Assembly: GCA_037139415.1 (NCBI GenBank)
Contig: JBAXGN010000052.1
Location: 1-40,833, forward strand
Length of the DNA: 40,833 nt
Source of the DNA: Verrucomicrobiota bacterium
Lineage (GTDB): Bacteria; Verrucomicrobiota; Verrucomicrobiia; Limisphaerales; Fontisphaeraceae
Direction of reading: 5' to 3'
This document shows positions 17,385 to 26,143 of the stretch, piece by piece. A program made the position numbers and the translations under genes. Every line of letters begins with the position of its first letter. Within the stretch, counting starts at the first letter, position 1. A model generated the notes under the pieces. That model saw nothing but the letters and a program-made list of their open reading frames with translations. It had not been told where the DNA came from and ran no database searches.

Positions 17385-17929
17385 GCAAGGTCAGATTTCT
17401 CGCCCGGAACTCCGGGGGTTTGGGTTGATCCCCCGGAGTTCCGCCTTAGTTCTCCCAGATTCTGCCGTTTCTCCCCGGAGTTCTGCCGTCCAACCCCCAG
17501 GAAGTGCGGCGGAACCCCGGAGAATTATCGCGGAACCCCCAAGAAGTGCGGCATTTCTCCCAAGAAGTATCGTAGAACCCCGGAGAAATACGGCGCAACC
17601 CCCAAGAAGTGCGGCAAAACCCCCGAGAAGTGCGGCACTTCTCCCGAGAAATATGCCGGAACCCCCGAGAAGTGCGGCAGAACTCCCAGGAAGTGCCGCA
17701 GAACCCCGGAGAAACAGGGCGGAACCCTCGGGAAGTGCGGCGGAACTCCCGAGATGTGCGGCAGTTCTCGCAGGAAATAGGGCGGAACCCCGCCGCTCCA
17801 GCCCGGAATCCCGGCCCGCCAAGGCAAAAATTTCACATTTTGGGGCGCAACACCGCAGTTTTGCCCCCCAACCGCGCACTTCCGACCGGGAACGGCGCGG
17901 TTTACCCCCATTTCAGCCCGCATAAACCT
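17385..17929 (+). repeat. 21-bp tandem array (array 2), in phase with the next start codon
   Basis: About 26 units of 21 bp, best conserved at 17489-17782, with consensus CGGAACCCCCRAGAAGTGCGG. Counting from 17531, 19 units of exactly 21 bp end at 17930, the ATG of the next gene. In that gene's frame the units read as heptads: R-N-P-Q-E-V-R, H-F-S-Q-E-V-S, Q-N-P-G-E-T-G, R-N-P-R-E-V-R, decaying near the ATG to R-N-T-A-V-L-P, G-N-G-A-V-Y-P and H-F-S-P-H-K-P. One TAG (17573) breaks the frame; downstream of it the frame is open through to 18751. A 2-nt slip occurs near 17487. No spacers, so not CRISPR. The stretch 16921-17384 in front of it shows nothing I can name. Confidence 0.9.
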
Positions 17930-18751
17930 ATGAGTAACCCATGGCTGCCACGGTTCGACGACGGTGTGGTCCGATTAGACGCGGGCTGGAGGTTCCCCAC
18001 CGCCGAAGAAATCCAGGCCGCCGCAATGCAGAAGTTCGAAAGCGGACCTATGAAAAAACAAAAATGGTATCCAACGCGGGCCGGCGACCAAGTGCTTTGG
18101 CTCGATAACTTCGGGCCCAAATACGCCATCCGTGGCCCCCAGGTCGGCATGCTCCAGGCAAACGTGGACGCCACGGTGGCCGGGGTGCGCTACCTTTCCC
18201 ATGCCATCTCGGCATGGCTGCCCGCCGTCCGCGCCTTTGGCCATTCCGGCACCGAGACGCTGGATTTGCTGGCCAACGGCAGCGGCCCCTCCGCGCTGGT
18301 GCTGCCGGTCTTCACCCCGCCCGCGCTGCCCAATGGAGTGGTGCCGGTGCCGCCCGGCGTGCTGGTGCGCCTGTTTGCGGAAGTGGCCGAGTTCAAGACC
18401 AAGCCCGGCTACACGGAAGCCATCGGCAAGGACCTCGGGATCGTGGCCGCGGAAGACACCTCGGTGCATGCCGCGCCGACCATTCACTTGGAGACGCAGG
18501 CCGGTCAAACCTGCCAATTGGTCAAAGTGGTTTTCGTCAAGTACGGCCACATGGGCGTCTATATCGAGAGTCGCCGGAACAACGGCGCTTGGGAATTCCT
18601 GGCCATTGACACGCATTCGCCGTACCTCGACGAGCGTCCGCTGCTGGTCGCGAGCGCGGCGGAGACCCGCGAATACCGCGTGCGCTTCTGGGATAAGGGC
18701 GAGCCCACCGGCGATTGGTCGGACGTGGCCAAGATCGCGATTTCAGCCTAA
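17930..18751 (+). CDS. Fibronectin type III-like protein, unknown function
   Basis: 273 residues from the ATG at 17930 (MSNPWLPRFDDGVVRLDAGW). GTG or other starts inside array 2 (for example 17609) would add a heptad-repeat N-terminus and cannot be excluded. The N-terminal half is helical and resembles the amphipathic module that precedes Fn3 in verrucomicrobial relatives (YPTRAGDQVLWLDNFGPKY). The C-terminal part (about 185-273) looks like an Fn3-type beta domain (VFVKYGHMGVYIESRRNNG ... EYRVRFWDKGEPTGDWSD). No signal peptide is seen. Together with the fragment at 124-501 this is the second such gene preceded by a 21-bp array. Confidence 0.75.
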   Translation: MSNPWLPRFDDGVVRLDAGWRFPTAEEIQAAAMQKFESGPMKKQKWYPTRAGDQVLWLDNFGPKYAIRGPQVGMLQANVDATVAGVRYLSHAISAWLPAVRAFGHSGTETLDLLANGSGPSALVLPVFTPPALPNGVVPVPPGVLVRLFAEVAEFKTKPGYTEAIGKDLGIVAAEDTSVHAAPTIHLETQAGQTCQLVKVVFVKYGHMGVYIESRRNNGAWEFLAIDTHSPYLDERPLLVASAAETREYRVRFWDKGEPTGDWSDVAKIAISA

Positions 18752-18793
18752 AGAAAAGTATTAAGGATTAAGGATTAAGTATAAAAGCCAAGC

Positions 18794-18826
18794 CATGGGG
18801 CGCTGGGAACTTCCCGGCGCCCCATG
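18794..18826 (+). terminator. Long hairpin after the Fn3-like gene
   Basis: A 10-bp perfect stem, CATGGGGCGC with GCGCCCCATG, encloses a second short stem GGGAA/TTCCC. It starts 43 bp past the stop codon of the plus-strand gene. No clear T run follows, so termination is only probable. Just before it is a short direct repeat of ATTAAGG units (about 18761-18778). Confidence 0.5.
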
Positions 18827-18870
18827 TTGCATTTCAGCGGGGGCGCGGGGGATTTTTGCCGAAAGATTCA

Positions 18871-18886
18871 GACTCCTTACGTCGTC
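18871..18886 (+). repeat. 16-nt repeat shared with 16940-16955
   Basis: GACTCCTTACGTCGTC occurs here and again at 16940-16955, both in non-coding DNA. Probably part of a dispersed genomic repeat; the flanks do not match. Confidence 0.6.
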
Positions 18887-18913
18887 TGCTACGGGGAAAG
18901 GAGACGGCTTCCC

Positions 18914-20242
18914 CTACTCTGCTTTCTCGGGGGCGTCCGGCGCGGTGCCGGTGGCGGTCAGGTCGTTGACGATGTAGGGCTCGAATTCGGCGCGGAGATG
19001 CGGCGGGATGCGCACCTTGAAGCGGGCCTTGGGGCCGCCGTATTTAACGTCGGTGATCTGGGCGGCCTGGTGCAGAATGGAGATGGCGTGGGCGTGGCTG
19101 TGCGGGATCGCGAGTTCCAAATAAAGCCGCACGGGGCGCAGGCGGATGCCCAGTTCGGCGAGCAGGGCCGCGACGCCTTCGCCGGTCTTGGCGGAGAGGA
19201 AGACGGAGTTCGGAAAGAGTTCGCGGTAGTTCTGGCAGATGCCGCGGTCCTCGAAGCGATCAAGTTTGTTGAAGACCATCAGGATGGGCTTGTGCGCCGC
19301 GCCGATCTCGTTGAGCACTTCGTTGACGGCGAGGATTTGCTCCTTGGCCTGCGGGTGGCTGAGATCGGCGACGTGCAGCAAAAGATCGGCCTGGACGACT
19401 TCCTCGAGGGTGGCCTTGAACGCCTGCACGAGGCCGTGCGGCAGTTTGCGGATGAAGCCGACGGTATCGGAGAGGAGGACGTTCTGATTGGTGGGCAAAT
19501 GGAGCCGCCGCGTGGTGGGGTCGAGCGTGGCGAAGAGTTTATCCTCCGCCAGCACGCTCGCGCCCGTCAGAGTATTGAGCAGGGTGGATTTGCCGGCGTT
19601 GGTGTAGCCCACAATGGAGGCGAGCGGCCAGAGATTACGCTGGCGGCCATTCCGCTGCGTGGCGCGCTTGTTGCGGACGTGGTCCAACTCCTCCCGGATG
19701 GTGTCAATGCGTTCCTGGGTGCGGCGGCGGTCGGATTCAAGCTGCGACTCGCCCTCGCCCGCGCGCATGCCGATGCCCCCAGCCTGGCGGGAGAGGTGGC
19801 TCCAGAAGCGGGTGAGGCGCGGGAGAAGATACTCCAACTGCGCCAGCTCAACCTGGAGCTTGCCCTCGCGGGTGCGGGCGCGCTGGCCGAAGATCTCCAG
19901 GATCAGCGCGGTGCGGTCGAGGATTTTGCAGCCGAAGATCTGCTCCAGGTTGCGGCCCTGGGAGGAGCTGAGTTCATCGTCGAAGATGATTGTGTCCACG
20001 TTGTTCTCCTCGCAAAACTTGGCGAATTCCTCCGCCTTGCCGCGCCCGATGTAAGTGCCGCTGGTGGGCGTCTCCATTTTCTGCGCCCCCTGCCCCACGA
20101 CGACCGCGCCCGCCGTGACGGCCAGCTCGGCGAGTTCAGCGAGGGAATCCTTGACCTCCAGCCCGGTGCGCGCCTTGAGTTCAGCCCCGATGAGGAAGAC
20201 GCGGCGCGTGCGCTTCGTGGCGATGTCAATGAGTGCTTTCAA
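18914..20242 (-). CDS. hflX: Ribosome-associated GTPase HflX
   Basis: 442 residues. The N-terminal HflX domain includes TSGTYIGRGKAEEFA (about 60) and the ILDRTALILEIFGQRARTREG block (about 107), then the glycine-rich linker GGIGMRAGEGESQLESDRR (about 155) that belongs to the family. GTPase motifs: G1 GYTNAGKST (212-220), G2 region FATLDPTTR, G3 DTVGFIRKLP and G4 NKLD. HflX rescues or splits stalled ribosomes. It begins 36 bp after the DUF5069 gene on the same strand, so both may be one transcript. Confidence 0.96.
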   Translation of the reverse strand: MKALIDIATKRTRRVFLIGAELKARTGLEVKDSLAELAELAVTAGAVVVGQGAQKMETPTSGTYIGRGKAEEFAKFCEENNVDTIIFDDELSSSQGRNLEQIFGCKILDRTALILEIFGQRARTREGKLQVELAQLEYLLPRLTRFWSHLSRQAGGIGMRAGEGESQLESDRRRTQERIDTIREELDHVRNKRATQRNGRQRNLWPLASIVGYTNAGKSTLLNTLTGASVLAEDKLFATLDPTTRRLHLPTNQNVLLSDTVGFIRKLPHGLVQAFKATLEEVVQADLLLHVADLSHPQAKEQILAVNEVLNEIGAAHKPILMVFNKLDRFEDRGICQNYRELFPNSVFLSAKTGEGVAALLAELGIRLRPVRLYLELAIPHSHAHAISILHQAAQITDVKYGGPKARFKVRIPPHLRAEFEPYIVNDLTATGTAPDAPEKAE

Positions 20243-20278
20243 AGGCGCGGGATATTTTTAGGGCGGCGGGTCGCCGGC

Positions 20279-20728
20279 TCAGGCGCGACCGCCAAAGGAG
20301 ACGTAATCGTCCAGGTCCAGGAGTTCAAACCAGGAACTCAGGTCCTCGCGCTTGGGGGCGAGCTTCTGATGGCATTCCTGGTAGAACTCGCGCATCTCGA
20401 CGGCCATGGGACCGCGGCGTTCCTGGCTGGCAGACCAGCCCTCGATAGCCGCAAGGTTGGGTTTGGCGGTGGAATTAGCGATGATCCAGGCCAGCACGTC
20501 GCCATCGCCCGCGCCGGTGGCGACCTGCGCCTTGAGGGCGTCGGCGTCAATCCCGGCAAAGGTGAGGAACTGCTGATCCAGCGGGCAGTTGTAATGGTAC
20601 TCGCCGATCTTGCCGCCCAGCAGGGCGCGGCATTTGTCCAGCATACGCGGGAGGATGACGAATCCGCCGAGCTTGACGCGCGCGCTGCGGGGGGCTTGCT
20701 TGGTGAGGTCCACTTTGAGGAGTTTCAT
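20279..20728 (-). CDS. DUF5069 protein
   Basis: 149 residues. The start reads LTKQAPRSARVKLGGFVILPRMLDKCRALLGGKIGEYHY in segments typical of DUF5069: an LTK-x-PRS opening, GG-x-x-ILPRMLDK-x-RA, and the CPLDQQFL motif. The function is unknown and no catalytic site is evident. No signal or membrane segment. It lies 81 bp from the large coiled-coil gene upstream and 36 bp from hflX downstream. Confidence 0.85.
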   Translation of the reverse strand: MKLLKVDLTKQAPRSARVKLGGFVILPRMLDKCRALLGGKIGEYHYNCPLDQQFLTFAGIDADALKAQVATGAGDGDVLAWIIANSTAKPNLAAIEGWSASQERRGPMAVEMREFYQECHQKLAPKREDLSSWFELLDLDDYVSFGGRA

Positions 20729-20809
20729 AGTAGTATTATTGGGTTACACGGTTCAGACGGGCGCCGGAACGGGGCCGGGAAAAACGGGAGGCGGATGGGC
20801 GGGGCTGGC

Positions 20810-23800
20810 TCAATTGACTTTTTCCACCGCATTGAAGTAGTTCTGGAGCGCCTCGCGGTACTCGGAAGGCAGCACGCGGCCGGAGCCGCCCGCGCTGCCC
20901 TTATCCACCTTGCGCGCGCCGCCGGTCTTGCCGCGGACGTCGCCGGTGTAAGGCGTGTTGGGCCGCTCGGAGCCGTAATTACCGGTGTTGCCGCCGGGCG
21001 ATTGGGCGTTGGGATCCTTGCCCTCGCCCATCTGCGGCTTGCCTTGTCCCATGGCGAGCATTTGCATGAAAGCCATCATCCCCTGCTGCTGGCCCTGGCC
21101 CTTACCTTGCTTGGAATCCGGCATCATCTGCTTGATGGCTTCGTCAAGCAGGTTCATGGCGTCGCTCTGCGCGTTGTAGGCGGGGTCATCGGTGCGGGGG
21201 CGCTTGAGATGTGAGGCGGCGTCATCCATGGCCTCGTTGGCGTCGTTCATACGCTCGCGGGGCTTGTCGAAAAGACGGTCTTTCTTGAGGCGCTTCAGTT
21301 CCTTGCTGGCCCCCTGCTGACGGTCGGCGAGCTTGGCGGTGTCCTGCGCGTAATTTTCCTTGCCCTTGCGGAGCTGCTCCATGAGGCGGGTTTGTTCACG
21401 CAGGGTTTCCTGCGTCTCGCGGATGCGCAGGAGGGCGAGCATCTTCTCCAAATCCTCCTCGGACATCTTCTTATCCCCGCCGCCGCCACCGCCGCCGCCG
21501 TCATCGTCCTTCTTCTCGCCGTCGAGCTTCTCGGCCCATTGGAAAAACTTCCCGGCGAGCTGCTTGCTCTGGGCCATGGCCTGGGAACCGATGTTCTCCT
21601 TGATCAGATCGCCGACTTGCGCGACGCCCTCGATGGCCTTGACTTCCTCCATGTCCTTGTGGACTTCGCCATGCCGCTCGATGCCGGTGCGCTGAAAGAA
21701 GCGCTGGATTTCATCCTGCACGCGCTTGACCTGTTTGCTGGTCTTTTCCTGGTCTCCGGAGAGGCGGTCGAAATTCTTGCGGACGACGGGCGGCAGTTGG
21801 TCCTTGGTGAGGCCGATGGTTTCGGGGAGGGACTTCTGGAGTTCATCGCCGGTTTCCTTCTCAACCTGGCCGAGGGCGCGGAGACGGTCGGCGAGGCTCT
21901 TGGCCTGCATCTTGTCCATGGTCGTGGCCATCTTCTTGAGCAGATCCTGCATGTTCTGGAGCGCCTCCTGCTCCTGCTGGAGTCCCTCGTCGGTCTTTTC
22001 CTTGCGCTCCTGCGGGCTCTGCTTGGCCTGGGCGTTCTTGAGGGATTGGCTGGCGGGCTGCATCTTCTGGCGGGCGATGTCCTGCATCTTCTCGACGTTC
22101 TCGGTCCAGTCCTTGACGATGTCGGTGGGGATGGATTTGTTGCGGAGGGCCTCCTTGGTGTTCTTCAGGGTGTCCTGCGCGAGGCGCTCGAGCTGCTGCG
22201 CGTAATCCTGCTGCTCATTGGCCTGCTCGCCGAGCTGCTTGGCGGTCTCCTCGTTGGCGAGCTGCTCGGGCTTGAGGTCCTTGACCTGCTTGGTGTCCCC
22301 GGCCAGGTTCTCCTGCCGTCGCGTCAGTTCCTCGAGGGCGGCGCGAAGCTTCTCGAATTCCTCCTGCACCATCTTGGCGTGCTCCTCTTTGCTCATGACG
22401 AAGATGCGGTGCATGATGGATTCCGAAGGCTGGCGGTCGGGCAGATAATCCAGGGCGGTGGCGCGCAGACCCACGAGCGTGCCGGGCGGCAACTGGAGCA
22501 CGAGCGGCGAGAAGTCGTATTTGCCGTCCAGCTTCTTCATCTGGTAGCCGCCGGCCTTGACCTCGAACACGCGGGTGGCGACTTCGTCAGGCTTCGCGGG
22601 CAGCGCGATGTCCAGCCGCACGCCGATATTCTTGACGCCGTAGTCGTCCTGGCTGGTCACGCGAATGGCGAGGACCTCATCCTCGAGAACGGCGACCGCG
22701 CGGGCAAGGTCGGGGAATTCCACTTGCGGCGGATTATCGCGCTGGGCGGCGAGCGTGAGCAGCGCCGGGGCCTTGACCTCCAGCCCCAGTTCGTCGCGCC
22801 ACGTCAGGCGCAGCTTGACATCCCCCGAGAGCGTGAAGGCGGGCGTGGTGAACTCATCGCCCTTGACGGGCAGCGGCACCAGCTTGTCGCCCACCATGGC
22901 GGCACTGGCGAGACGGCGGGTGGCGTTGGCAGTGAGCGTGAGCTTGCTACCCTCGACGGCGGTGTAACGGCCATTCTTCACCTCGCCGTCCAGATCCGGG
23001 TAATGCAGGTAGGGCGGCACCTGCACATGGGCGGTGAGCTTGCGCAAGGCGGGGCGATAGGTGGGCTCGACCTGGACCGTGCGCTGATCATCCCCCACGC
23101 TCAGGCGCAATTTCCCCGGCTGCGTCTGCGGCGGGATCTTGAAGATCACCTTGTCGCCCGTAACGGGGAAGGTGATCGGCACCTGGCGGTCGTACTGGAA
23201 GGCGGCTTCCTTGGGGCGGATTTTCGAGCGAACGATGAGCCCGCATTCGACTTCGAACGGTTCGCCATGCGCGACGATGAGCTTCTCCGGCAGCGCGGAA
23301 AGGGTCACAAAGGTGTAGCGCGGCGTGGCGCTGACGGGCCAGATCCAGCGAGCGAAGGCGTTGGCGCCGGCATCCGGCACCAGCACGCAGGGCGTGAGAA
23401 TCAGGAGCAGCAGCACCACCGCAATCAGGGAATATATCTTGGGCTTGCGCGTCGCGACGGCGAGGCGGAAGTCGAACTTCAGCGCCTCGGAGGAAACTTG
23501 CGCAATAGCGGCGCGGCACAGGCCGGCGGAGACATTCGCAGGACGCGTGGATTCATTGGCCAGCTCGACAATGCCGAGCAGGCGGTCGCCGAGGCGGCGG
23601 TGACTCTTCTGGACGATGTTCGCCAAGGCGCGGGTATCGCGCTTGCTAAGGACCCAGAGCTTCACCCAGCTATAGGTGAAATAAACCACGAGGGCGAGGC
23701 CGAGCGCGGTGATGGCCAGGCGCAGCCAGATCGGCGTATCCCAGAAGCGGTCGGAGATGAACTGCAGCGCATAGGAGACCACGAGGCCGCTGATGGAGCC

Positions 23801-23908
23801 GGCCACGGCGATAATGGTGTCCACCCGCCAGAGCCGACGCTCGAGCACGGCGAATTGCCCGCGCAACTCCGGCGGTAACTGCACCAAATGTTCTGCCTGC
23901 GAATGCAT
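20810..23908 (-). CDS. Large membrane coiled-coil protein of the MoxR/BatA operon (DUF4175-like)
   Basis: 1032 residues. Three membrane helices: about 30-50, 62-88 and 158-177 (YSLIAVVLLLLILTPCVLV). A periplasmic beta-rich part follows (about 190-520), then a very long charged, Gln/Lys/Glu-rich coiled coil (about 520-900: EFEKLRAALEELTRRQENL and similar). A polyglycine run of eight residues near 805 and a Gly/Gln/Met-rich C-terminus (about 960-1032) are low-complexity. The layout resembles DUF4175-type proteins, which have the same helix/periplasm/coiled-coil order (inference). It is the last of five genes, 15 bp after the vWA/GATase-like gene, so it probably works with the MoxR ATPase and the vWA proteins in an envelope complex. 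Confidence 0.8.
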   Translation of the reverse strand: MHSQAEHLVQLPPELRGQFAVLERRLWRVDTIIAVAGSISGLVVSYALQFISDRFWDTPIWLRLAITALGLALVVYFTYSWVKLWVLSKRDTRALANIVQKSHRRLGDRLLGIVELANESTRPANVSAGLCRAAIAQVSSEALKFDFRLAVATRKPKIYSLIAVVLLLLILTPCVLVPDAGANAFARWIWPVSATPRYTFVTLSALPEKLIVAHGEPFEVECGLIVRSKIRPKEAAFQYDRQVPITFPVTGDKVIFKIPPQTQPGKLRLSVGDDQRTVQVEPTYRPALRKLTAHVQVPPYLHYPDLDGEVKNGRYTAVEGSKLTLTANATRRLASAAMVGDKLVPLPVKGDEFTTPAFTLSGDVKLRLTWRDELGLEVKAPALLTLAAQRDNPPQVEFPDLARAVAVLEDEVLAIRVTSQDDYGVKNIGVRLDIALPAKPDEVATRVFEVKAGGYQMKKLDGKYDFSPLVLQLPPGTLVGLRATALDYLPDRQPSESIMHRIFVMSKEEHAKMVQEEFEKLRAALEELTRRQENLAGDTKQVKDLKPEQLANEETAKQLGEQANEQQDYAQQLERLAQDTLKNTKEALRNKSIPTDIVKDWTENVEKMQDIARQKMQPASQSLKNAQAKQSPQERKEKTDEGLQQEQEALQNMQDLLKKMATTMDKMQAKSLADRLRALGQVEKETGDELQKSLPETIGLTKDQLPPVVRKNFDRLSGDQEKTSKQVKRVQDEIQRFFQRTGIERHGEVHKDMEEVKAIEGVAQVGDLIKENIGSQAMAQSKQLAGKFFQWAEKLDGEKKDDDGGGGGGGGDKKMSEEDLEKMLALLRIRETQETLREQTRLMEQLRKGKENYAQDTAKLADRQQGASKELKRLKKDRLFDKPRERMNDANEAMDDAASHLKRPRTDDPAYNAQSDAMNLLDEAIKQMMPDSKQGKGQGQQQGMMAFMQMLAMGQGKPQMGEGKDPNAQSPGGNTGNYGSERPNTPYTGDVRGKTGGARKVDKGSAGGSGRVLPSEYREALQNYFNAVEKVN

Positions 23909-23923
23909 ATCTTTCCGAACGCT

Positions 23924-26140
23924 CTAAATCATACCGAACAACTTGCGCCCCGTCCAATAGATACCGAACAATAATATGAGCAGACCGGCCCACCAGGGAC
24001 TGGCCCAGAGCTTGATCCGCTGCTCGAGCGGCTTCAGCTCCGGCAGGGCGTTGATCTGCTTCACAATGGCGTCCAAGTCCTGGACGGTGCCGGTCTTGGC
24101 GCGCGTCAGGTCGGCAATCTCGCGCAGCACCGAGGCGTTGACGGGCTGCCCGAGCTTCTCGCGCTGGACGCGCGCGACCAGGATTTCCGCCTCAAAGCTC
24201 TTCGCCATCTTATCGCTGGAAATGGTGATCTTATATTTGCCGCTTTCGCGCGCCAGGAAGCCGCCCTTGAAGACGCCCCAGCCGCCGGAAGCCATCGCGA
24301 GTTCCTGCCGCTCCGTCTGGCCGGTGGGGGAAACCAGCACGGCGTTGGCGGTGCCGCGCTCAATCGGGAAACCGCCCGCATCGAACAGCGTGGCGTTCAG
24401 ATAGACGTTGTCGCCGACGCGCGGGTTCTCCGGCGTGAAGACCAGGCGCACATTCTGCCCCGCCGCAAGGTGGCGCTTGTGCGACATCCAGCGCACGACC
24501 TGCCCCCAGAAGCGGTAATGATATTTATCCTCGACGCCGCGCCGCCATCGCCACGCCGCGTCGGTGCCCATGAAGAGGGTTTCCCCGCTGCCGTACGGGC
24601 GGGTGACCAGCAGCGGCAGGCGGCCGCTGTTATTGCGCAGCGCGGAATGCACCGCGAGCACCTCGGACCCGGCACGGCTCTTCAAGACGCCCGCGCACCA
24701 GTAGAAGCCCGGCAGATTCTTCCACACGCCTTCGTTCTGCTGCTCGTCGTTGGCCAGCATGGTGAGGAAATGCCCGCGCCCGACGCTGGTGAGCAGCAGC
24801 GAGGACTCGGTGGGCAGCCCGATGCCCTGCGGCTTGGCCGGGTCATAGACCACCGGCAGCAAATCGGCGAGCACGCTGTTGGTGAGCGTGAGCTGGCGGC
24901 CCCGCGCGCCGGGCAGGAAGACCAGTCCGCTGCCCTGCTGTTCCACCAGGCCCTTGAGCAGCGCCACCTGCGTCTCGGTGAGTTCCTTGTCGCCAAGGCC
25001 GACGTCGCCAAGGAAGACCACGTCGTATTTGGAGAGAACTTCCTTGGTCTCCGGGAACGCCTTCAAATAGTTCGTGCCGCCGCCCATGGGCTGGCCGGGA
25101 TGATAGAGCAGGCAATTCACCTCGACGCCGGGATCGCGCTCCAGGGCGTTGCGCAGATAGCGGTATTCCCAGCGCGGCAGGCTGTCAATGACGAGCACGC
25201 TGAGCTTCTCGGAGCGGATGGCGATGCGGAATTTCTGCTCATTGTTGTCCTCGAGGCTTTCCCCTTCGGCCACCGGGAAGCTCATGCGCAGATTATAATC
25301 GCCCAGCGCTTTGGGCAGCCACACCATGGTGTCCTGGATGAGCGTGTACGCGGGGATCACAACTTCCTTGCGCGCCTCCTCGCCGTCCGTGCTTTGCAGG
25401 GTGACGACCGTCTTCACCTCGCGCGGCAGATAGCTCTGGATCTTGAACGGAATGGAGACCTGCTCGCCCAGCAGACCGTACGCGGGCGCGGAAACCTGTT
25501 GCAGAATCAGGTCGGGCAGCGGCGTCTCGCTGCCGACGGCGACGGAATAAACCGGAATCTCGCGCATACGGTAGCGCGTGGCGGCGCTGACGGGCGAAGC
25601 GCCCAGATTCCAATCGCCATCCGTGAGCATCAGGACCGCCTTGAGCCGGCGATGCCGCTGCAGCGAGGCGTCGAGCGCCTCATTGAGATCGGTGCCGACT
25701 TCCCGAATCGCCGCGCCGGCCGCCGTCTCGCCCGGGGGCGTGGCCATATCCTCCACGGAAACCTTGGCGTTCTTCTCCAGCACCTTCCAGAACTTGTTGG
25801 TGCGCTGCTTTTCCAGCCACTGCTCGCGCCGCACGATGGTGTGGTCGCCCAGGGTCAGATCGCGCGTCGTCATCGAGGCGGATTTATCCATCAGGATGGC
25901 GATTTCCGGCGGGTCCTTTTCCTCGATGATCTTGACGAACTCCGGCTTGAGCAGCGTGAAGCCGACCAGGAGCAGAATCAGCAGGCGGAAACCTTCCAGC
26001 AGACCGACGGCGCGCAGATTGCCCCGGCGACGCCAGTTCAGGAAGCTCAGCCAGCCCGCGCCGAGCCACAGGAGCACGCCCAGCGCGACGATGCCGAGCG
26101 GCGCGTTCAACTCCAGGTGGGTGGCGGCAACGATGAACAT
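23924..26140 (-). CDS. Membrane protein with vWA and glutamine-amidotransferase-like domains
   Basis: 738 residues. Two N-terminal membrane helices (about 14-34 and 48-65), then a vWA domain whose MIDAS motif is D85-K-S87-A-S89 (EIAILMDKSASMTTRD) with AVLMLTDGDWNLGA further on. From about 310 to 560 a GATase1-like fold is suggested by VLVIDSLPRWEYRYLRNAL, VVFLGDVGLGD and GLVFLPGARG; no catalytic Cys-His-Glu triad is obvious, so it is likely non-catalytic. One C-terminal helix (about 713-732). The gap to the BatA gene upstream is 3 bp, and 15 bp to the 1032-residue gene downstream. It is a usual member of MoxR/BatA clusters in Verrucomicrobia and Planctomycetes. Confidence 0.85.
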   Translation of the reverse strand: MFIVAATHLELNAPLGIVALGVLLWLGAGWLSFLNWRRRGNLRAVGLLEGFRLLILLLVGFTLLKPEFVKIIEEKDPPEIAILMDKSASMTTRDLTLGDHTIVRREQWLEKQRTNKFWKVLEKNAKVSVEDMATPPGETAAGAAIREVGTDLNEALDASLQRHRRLKAVLMLTDGDWNLGASPVSAATRYRMREIPVYSVAVGSETPLPDLILQQVSAPAYGLLGEQVSIPFKIQSYLPREVKTVVTLQSTDGEEARKEVVIPAYTLIQDTMVWLPKALGDYNLRMSFPVAEGESLEDNNEQKFRIAIRSEKLSVLVIDSLPRWEYRYLRNALERDPGVEVNCLLYHPGQPMGGGTNYLKAFPETKEVLSKYDVVFLGDVGLGDKELTETQVALLKGLVEQQGSGLVFLPGARGRQLTLTNSVLADLLPVVYDPAKPQGIGLPTESSLLLTSVGRGHFLTMLANDEQQNEGVWKNLPGFYWCAGVLKSRAGSEVLAVHSALRNNSGRLPLLVTRPYGSGETLFMGTDAAWRWRRGVEDKYHYRFWGQVVRWMSHKRHLAAGQNVRLVFTPENPRVGDNVYLNATLFDAGGFPIERGTANAVLVSPTGQTERQELAMASGGWGVFKGGFLARESGKYKITISSDKMAKSFEAEILVARVQREKLGQPVNASVLREIADLTRAKTGTVQDLDAIVKQINALPELKPLEQRIKLWASPWWAGLLILLFGIYWTGRKLFGMI

Positions 26141-26143
26141 GCG

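Noticed and set aside
16711-17925. A 404-codon open frame across the repeat region
   Set aside because: It starts in the duplicated palindromic repeat and continues through the 21-bp array in a frame other than that of the Fn3-like gene. The content is repeat translation only.
17385-17929. CRISPR array
   Set aside because: The units are directly adjacent 21-bp repeats with no unique spacers, and there are no cas genes. The same holds for the arrays at 1-126 and 37305-37577.
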